NCBI RefSeq assembly: GCF_037975245.1
Contig: NC_092570.1
Location: 5,831,001-5,895,000, forward strand
Direction of reading: 5' to 3'
DNA from: Apostichopus japonicus
Taxonomy: Eukaryota; Echinodermata; Holothuroidea; Aspidochirotida; Stichopodidae
Length of the DNA stretch: 64,000 bases
The notes under the pieces were generated by a model. The model did not search any database. It had not been told where the DNA came from and worked only from the letters and a program-made list of their open reading frames with translations. How positions within the stretch are numbered: position 1 is the first letter of the stretch; each line of letters begins with the position of its first letter. Positions 53,691-62,600 of the stretch are shown here, piece after piece. The position numbers were made by a program, and so were the translations under genes.

Positions 53691-56600
53691 TATTAGAGAA
53701 AACCAGAGAAATAAGATATGACTCATAATTGACAAATAAGGAGTAAAGTTTAAGAACATATATTGGAATTTTCGGTCCCCTTGGGACCTTCGTCAGCAAT
53801 ACTTGGCAGTCGAATGAAAAGTACAAAATGTAACACAATGAAAGTATGACGCTAGATAAGTGTAAATTGCATTGATGGAATAGGAACAAATAAACCATGA
53901 CTATACAGGAAGCGGATTAAGGAGCAAAGAACGGATTACATATGTTTGTAGAACTGATAGTTGTTAAGTGGTCCTTTGGTGATAGTTGTTAATGGAATCC
54001 TGCAAAATAATTTTGCAGGATTCCCAGTTTCCAAAATATTTTCAATCTTCATAGTCATTCTCTCAAAAACCTAAAATGTATATTAATTGCCTCGTACTTC
54101 AAATACGCAACTGAACGTAAGTAAACGTTAAGAAATCGATTGGATATTTCGTATTAAGTCTCACATCACCGGCCTTGACGCTTATGCATGGTCAGAGTGA
54201 CAGACCTGTTTGAGTTGTGCAAGGCACGGCTCCTGCAGGTAACTGACGCTTATCTGCTCCCCACAAAGATTTATAAACCAGGCAACATTGCAGAGTTGAT
54301 TTGCTACACGGTCCTCTTCTTCCCAGCTGTTTACTCTCCTTTTCCTTTCCTGTAATTCCTCTGCTGTTTAATATCGGATCAAAATCAAAAGGCTGCGGCC
54401 CTGCCATAGAACCTTCTCTGTTTTCTTTCGTTTTGGTTCTAACGAAATAGCTGTTTACTGAATCTACTTTAGTACCTTCAGTGCCTTCTTTATTCCTTTT
54501 AAGTTAACACATTTTCTTTCCCGATCTACTATAAAAGTGTATGGAGAACACAACAGACAGAGAGGAAAACTGCCAACAAATCTATTGACCAAAGAGAACA
54601 AAGCTTTGGTCTTTAACCAGCTGCAGTCTGTGATTGACTTGAGCTTGACTTACCCACTTATTGCGTGGAACATACGTCATAGTAACACCATCTCTTGAGA
54701 AGGGCAGTGTGACCGCCGCACCATCTACGAAACATCCACGCGCACCCTTGACTTCAAAGACGATTCCTCTGTAATGTAGTCTATAAGAGGCAGTCACGGT
54801 GACCTTGAATGAAGGTCTTGGCTTGTTGAAGTTACCGATCAGTTCAAAGTAAGGAAGGGCTTCTCCCGTGCCACAGGTTTCTACCAGCGTATATTCACAG
54901 GATCCTTGGTAATCAAACTTCAATGAATCGAAGGAGAGGAAATGAGGATCGCCGCTGAGACTGGCAGAGATGTCACCTGTAAGAAAAAGGGAGAGAAACC
55001 ACTGAAGATTTATAAACAATTATGAAAAGGATGAATAATTATAGTTAGAACCGTGAATATATAGTTCTGGATAATATCATTCTTAAAGCTAGATCTCTGT
55101 CAAAAAACAAAACAAAACGGATTGTTCTCTGAATACTTACTACCAGTACAAGTCTGTCCATCACCACTGTAACCATGGCGACAATAGCAATTTCTCATTC
55201 CATCTTTGAGTTCACAGTTTGCGTTCTCGTCACAGGAGTACGGATCGCACTCCAAGCCTGTAGTACTACAATGACAGATCTCGTCACAGTTATCCGATAT
55301 GTATCTGTCCCCATCCTGCGAGGTTAAATTATAACATCAAAATGGTTTGACAGTTTATTTGAGAACTCAACTACCTAATTCTTCTCCTCACCCTCCTCCC
55401 CTCTCCATTCCTTCTTACCCCATCCCCCACCCCACAACACACCCCTTAAAATGATAAGAATTTATAATCTCATTACTGAGTGATGCAATTCAAGATCTGC
55501 TGTATAGACCCCAACTATAGCACACTATCATGGGAAAGTTTCTTAAGATTACGTAATCCACCTGCCTTGGTCGTAAAATGACCTCTTTTTACCAATTATT
55601 CTGCAATGCCTTCTGCATATTTTTGTCTTGTATGAGGGTCTTTGTGTGAATGCTGTACGATTAACTACACTGTAGACATGAACATATTTCCACGCAGTGT
55701 TTACACAAAGAGCGAAATGGTGATAAGAAGCTATGCAGGCTAATTGTAGAGCCTGCGGTCGATTTTCGACCGTGGCAGTTCGATAATTTTATCACAAAAC
55801 TTTCTTAGCTATAAGGGTGCTATGATTGGAGACAATAAAGCAGATCTTTAAAATGGAAGAAGTTTAAATTTCAATGATGCCTATTTTGTTTTCTTTTTTT
55901 CACAGCTCATATAGGATACAGGTCATTCCAGACTTGTACAGTTTGCAAAGAATAAAGAAGATATCAAAATTTCTTGACACATTTCATTCTTTTACTGCGA
56001 ATATGTCCAAAAAAAACCCACTTCATTATGACAGATCGTCTACGCAATAAACTGTTTGGAGTGACAAGGAGCTGTCGACATCTTGCCAACTCTGTGACTG
56101 GGCTGTAATTGAATAATCGCTATGTCATTTTGAGAATTCTCAGTATGTTTTTTTCTGTAAATTTCTGGAATCCTGTGAGCAAAAACAGCTACCATATGCA
56201 AAATTTTCTACTTTTTTAAACTTAAATCTTTAAAATATCTCATTTGCATATTTTACCTCCATTAAATAGTTGCTAGGGGATACGCATCCACAATCGCCGG
56301 GGTCGATGCACTCATCGTTATGGAGAATGTTAGGAAACTGGCAGAGACAGGTCTCTATGATGGTGTTTGGCTGACAGTTTTGCTGTCCCGTGGGATCGTT
56401 GCACGTTGGTTGACATCCCTCACCGAATGGAATCAATATCGAACCATCTGGACAAGCTTTGAGTGCTACCAAAAAAACAAAACAAAAGTTGGCAGGGTTA
56501 CTCTTACGAGTGGATTTTTTTTGTTTTACTTTAGGCTGAAAACCCACTGAAACCCGCTGAAAACCCGCTGAAAAACCCTTCTGCAAAACCCACGGCAAGT

Positions 56601-59600
56601 CATTTCAAAGGTAGATTGATATGACAGGAATATCGCAGCCCAGTTTAATAGTTGCCTCGACTCACAGATGATATTTTTGCTTTGCACGCTGCTGTACCTT
56701 CGAAACCATACTTTTATTTAAGAAACTACATCCTGCGAAGTTAGAGAGTATATTGCAATCGCAAGAATAAAGTTATCATGAATCTGTGTTGAACATAACC
56801 AGTTAAAATTAGTAGCTATATGTAAAGCCAAGCTAGTGGCATCTCATTATGAAATATAATAATTATTATTAATTATTATTATTATTGTAATAATTATATA
56901 AATATAACAAAATCACTTCAATAGCTAGCTGCCTTATGGACCGTGTCAGAGAGAAAATCTACAGTAGCTGCAAGTGGACTTGCAGCAAGTCTGAATCAAT
57001 GTCAAATAACAGACACAGTTACTACCTATGCAAACCAATAGTGCCTATTGTTTAAAGGTATTGAAGACTCGCGCACAAAGAAACGTCTCATGCCGGTAAT
57101 CTGACCTAGTTTCGAATGAGGTGTAACAGATGTGTTAGACACCACCATCGATCCCAGAAAATACACATACAGCTTCCTACCGTCGGTAATTAGACACTAG
57201 TGTACAGTCAGTACATGCAGCTACAGTCAATACCCACAACACAGTGTACATAGCAGCGTGGACATCTCAGGTCTAGATAAAAGATAACAAGGTATCACGT
57301 TTCATTACTGTGTGCATTTTGTAGCGACACGAAAAAAAAATCACTTGCAAGCAACGCAAAGTTAACTTTTTTCAGATGGCTGCACGCGGTTTAGGGCGAG
57401 TCTTCAATGCCTTTAAAGAAATGCAGAGCGCAGAGCGATCACATTCCGACGCAGCATGGATGCAATGAGGCTGCAGCTGCCTCAGCATTTTGACTTTTGA
57501 CAGAGTGCCTCGAGGTCTTTTTACGTTCATACTGATGGATGTGATTCTGGGTGAGGAGAGGGTACCTGCTGGTTCCTGGCAGTGAGGGGCCTGGGCCACC
57601 CAATCTCCGGGCACTCCACCAGCCTGTCTACATTGTTGGGCGAAGAGTTTCATAGCTGAGCAGGACATGGCGGGCTGTTGTGACATGCAGACATCCTGCA
57701 CACAGGCATCATACATGTCTTGTGGAGTTTTGAAATCACTACAGGGTGAAAACGGTCCTGGGGAAAAAAAAATGAAACACATACATAGAAAGATAAAAGA
57801 AAACATTTTGGTCAAACTTTATTTATTTTGTATGTCTTACAGTTTGCAATAAACATTAGGTCTTTGGTGGTAACTACCAAACATAGTAAAAAAATAATTA
57901 AAAAAATGTAAAAAGAAGTAGAAAGAATATTTTAAACAAATTCTACTCTTTCTTCATTAAAAAAAGCAAGTATTGAATAATTATACATCTGCATCCCATA
58001 ATTTTTTTTTTTTATGCAATAATTTTTGGCTACCTTGCTGCTCACTTTTCACCAATTGTTCTGTCTTGCTGAAATTTATTCATGTTGTTAATTATCCAAC
58101 TATTAACACATCTGGCCAAATCTGTCTAATTATAACCTCGTTGTCTCCATCTTAATTTTAGCCTGCCTCTCATGAGAGATCCTACTAGGATGGAGAAACA
58201 TGACGGCTTTTCGATGATATCATGTTCATTCATAAATAAACGACACATAGTAAAAGTTGCTATCTCTTCTAAACTGCTATAAGAATGTGGTTCTAAAAAA
58301 AAAATGGTCACACTCTTTTTACTTTTTATAAAATTAGTATATTTTGATATAAAACCTGACAAGAATGATGAACAAACCTTTATCAAAAATTTCAAATTTC
58401 ACAACTGTTTTTTTAAGTTTTTTATGTGCAATGACGTGGAAAGGATGATCATTTCAGTAGGTGTTTTGTCTTCAAAAGGAGCCAGAAAAATTGAGCTTAT
58501 TCATCAGAGCATCATGGTGTCTATCAAAGATTTAATGCTTTACCTGGAACGGCTAACAGAAGACTGCAGAGGTCTTTGCCCTGCGTTTCTCCATCAGAGC
58601 CTGGTTTGCAGGGATTGTCTGTCACGTCCTCTGTTCCGCATGTCTCGTCATTTCTCCAGGCAGCTCCGAATGCTTCCACGGAATCGGCCTGAATCGCAAA
58701 CAACAGTAATTTATTACTGCAAGTGTAACACTCCCAGTGTCCAGCAACTATATCACACACATCACAGGTGAGAATATCCCTATAAAAATACTACATGTTG
58801 TTTAATCATGTATACTTTGTAAGTCATATGTATATTATATCCACCCCCTTATTCCCCCTTATGTCTCTGTACATGTACCACACATACCATACCATACATA
58901 TAATACTTACAAGTTGTCCATTAGGTAATGTTAGTTCATCAGACTGTGTCTCTGTACATATACCACACATAACATACATATAATACTTACAAGTTCTCCA
59001 TTAGGTAATGTTAGTTCATCAGACTGTGTCTCTGTACATGTACCACACATACCATACCATACATATAATACTTACAAGTTGTCCATTAGGTAATGTTAGT
59101 TCATCAGACTGTGTCTCTGTACATGTAACACACATACCATACCATACATATAATACTTACAAGTTGTCCATTAGGTAATGTTAGTTCATCAGACTGTGTC
59201 TCTGTACATGTAACACACATACCATACCATACATATAATACTTACAAGTTGTCCATTAGGTAATGTTAGTTCATCAGACTGTGTCTCTGTACATGTACCA
59301 CACATACCATACCATACATATAATACTTACAAGTTGTCCATTAGGTAATGTTAGTTCATCAGACTGTGTCTCTGTACATGTAACACACATACCATACCAT
59401 ACATATAATACTTACAAGTTGTCCATTAGGTAATGTTAGTTCATCAGACTGTGTCTCTGTACATGTACCACACATACCACATGTTTGGCCAGCATGTTGG
59501 GCGTGTACATGGATCTCGGCCTTTTGTAAGTTGTCAAACATCACAAACAGTCCAAATTTGGCAGCGATTGTCTAAAGACAAACAAGAGATTGAGTATGTG

Positions 59601-62600
59601 AGATATGAAAGTTTGTTAAAAACATGTTATTACGTATAAATTCAGTTTTGATTTTCTGACTCCAATATCCCTCCTTGCATGCCAATAAAACACGACCACT
59701 AAGTCAGAATTTGATCGTGAAAAGACGAAGAGATAACGACAAGGAAGGGGTTAATCTTTGACGATGAAATTATAAATTTTTTGATAGAGAGGTCAGCTTA
59801 AAATTTTCAGTAGGTACTAGTCCTCACTCGCAAACCGATCTTTCCTTATCCGCCGCTCCTAATCGTGGCTCAATCTTGAGACATAATCACATCTATGAAA
59901 GCAAAAATTTTCATCGTAGGAGTCAAAGAAAACTCACTGTAAATCCAAAGACTTGATTTCCAACGGTGATCCCCTTCTCCTCGTCTACGTAGGGCAAAAA
60001 CACTCTCCGTCCGTTCACTTTGACTTTGCCTCCGAGGAATATCTCGTACGAGACGCCGTCCAGCTCCAGCCTCAGGTAACGGAGATACGAGACCTCGTCT
60101 CGGGGAGCGTTCTTGCTGAGTTGACCGAACAGCTTAAAGTCCGGTAATTCTTCTGAATCTCCGCACTTCTGAGCCAGGATGTATTCGCATTCTCCGTGGA
60201 AGTCATAGGCCAACTTGTCAAAAGTTGTGAAGTGAGGGTTGCCAAACACGCTACACACGCAAGGACCTTTGTAAGTGATATAAACCAAAGACACTTACTA
60301 CCATATTACTATAGATGCATGGCAAGGGTTACATCTCGCATATGGAGCACATCTGGTTAGTTCTATGATGTAAGTATGGCGTCATGTTCACAATGATATA
60401 AAACACCGAAAAACTGTTTAAACCTTGAAAATCTTTAAATATGAAAGACAAACATTGCGAGCTCCGCTTTAAGACTTTTCAGTTAAGATAAAAGGAAGAA
60501 AAAAGGTTACCAAGTCACAGTCTGTTACCCACCTACATCTACCTCTTTTAAATATACAACCTTTCACCATTACAGGTAATGTTCACCTGCATTTAACCTA
60601 CACCTACTTCTTTCACATGTACCATCTTCCACCATTCACATGTACTTTTCACCTGCATTTAACCTACACCTACTTCTTTCACATATGTACCAACCTTCAC
60701 CATGTAAAGGTTGATGCTCACCTGCATTTAACCTACACCTACCTCTTTCACATGTACCATCTTTCATGACATATTGGTCAGGGCAGTAGCAGTTCCTGAT
60801 TCCGTTCTTCACATCACATGTGGCTTTACTAGGACAGGTATTTGCTGAGCAATCTAATCCTGTCTCCGTACAACGACAGACCTCGCTGCAGTCCTCATTC
60901 ATGACCTCTTCACCTTGCTGTCAACAGAAGCAAAGACTTATCTTATAAAAAGAGAAATAAAGATGCTCTCATTTCCCAATCAACTTTGTGTTCACATCTT
61001 TTCATTATTTCAGAGCGTGCAGAGTAAGATTGATCATTCATTTAGTCAGTGTACAGTTTTGATGTCAGTGATTGTGTGTTGCAATTTAAACGTCAAGGTC
61101 TTCAAATGAATCTCAATATTTCAAAATTTTGACTCAAAACTACCTGGAGGAGGATGGGGGGGGGAGGTGTGGGGGGGGGGTACAGTCTTATGGGGGTACC
61201 AGTCAGAGGCATGAAGTTTGACATAACTACCTGGAGGAGGATGGTGGGAGGAGGGGGTTGGGAGGGAGGGGGTACAGTCCTAGGGGGTACCAGTCAGAGG
61301 TATGAAGTTTGACATAGCTACCTGAATATAACCTCCAGTTGGTATTTTACAACCACATTCTGCTTCCGGTACACATCTATCTACATCTAGCATCAGACCC
61401 TCGGGACAAACGCAGACGTCCTCACAGAGGAACTTACACTCATCAGCTAACTGCCCCGCACACGTAGATTGACAGGCTGATCCGCAAGGATCGTACACCA
61501 TATCGACGGGGCAAGGCGGTTCTGGAACAAGCAGGAGTAATTCAAACAGAAATTAAACCATTAGCAATCCGCCACAGAGGACAAACAATACATAATTAAG
61601 ACAACAGAGTTCTGTAATAAACAGTGCTCGGAGAGAACATGTTGGTTCTGAAACAGAATCATGACTTATATGACAAGTTGGTTCTAACACAGAAGCACAA
61701 GTACTGTAGTTAGTGCAAAGGGTGAAGCTCAAGGATTTACAACAGTGCTAAGAGAACACGGTGGTTCTGAAACATGAGTAAGTTAATAGGCTGATTCACA
61801 AGGATCAAACACTATTCAATACAAAGACAAGTTGGTTCCAAAGCAGATGCACTGCTAAGTTCATCGAGTGATCCTCAAGGATCCTAAAAAGTGTGTTAAG
61901 AGAAGATGATGGTTCTGAAACATGAGTCAGTTGATAGACTGATTCACAAGGATCAAACACTATTTTAATACAAGACAAGTTGATTCTAAAGCATATGCAT
62001 GTGTAGCTAAGTTCATCAGGTGATCCTCAAAGATCTATATACCATTCATCATTCTGGATCAGGAGGACAAGGTTAGCTGCACAGCATTTCTATGTTATAC
62101 AAAATCAAAGAATCAGGGTCCATAAAATCTTGAGATAAGTACATTTCTTTAAAACATTATGTCGGACGGTAGCTGATGTATGTACTGTACAACCACAAGG
62201 ATGAAAATCCAGACAGGAATAAGAAGGGGGGGGGGGAGGAAAACCAGAAATATTTGCCCGCATATTTACCAACAAAGCAGGAAATAATTTAAAGTTTGTG
62301 GTTTTGAAAGCTCTGAATTAAAAAAAAAAACTCCTGTGTAAGAAACGCTGTGTAAAAACTGCAAAAAACTGTGTAAAAACTATGTAATAAAATCCTGTGT
62401 AAGAAAACTGCTATACATCATATTACACTAAGTTAATACATATAGCTATGTTGGACTACTTTGCGTAGCACTTCGAATTGCGTTATTCCGGAAATTATTC
62501 ACCGTAAGTTGATATATTTTTTATATTAATATTTCAGCTGCGTCAATTTAATTCTTCACATTTTAAGGGTTTTGTCATTTTATTGTCATTGTAAAGCGCT

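Noticed and set aside
57372-57565. C-terminal extension of the module 2 C8 exon ending [10 protein letters not shown]
   Set aside because: It is readthrough past the donor at 57565 into the MITE; the phase and the next exon support splicing there.
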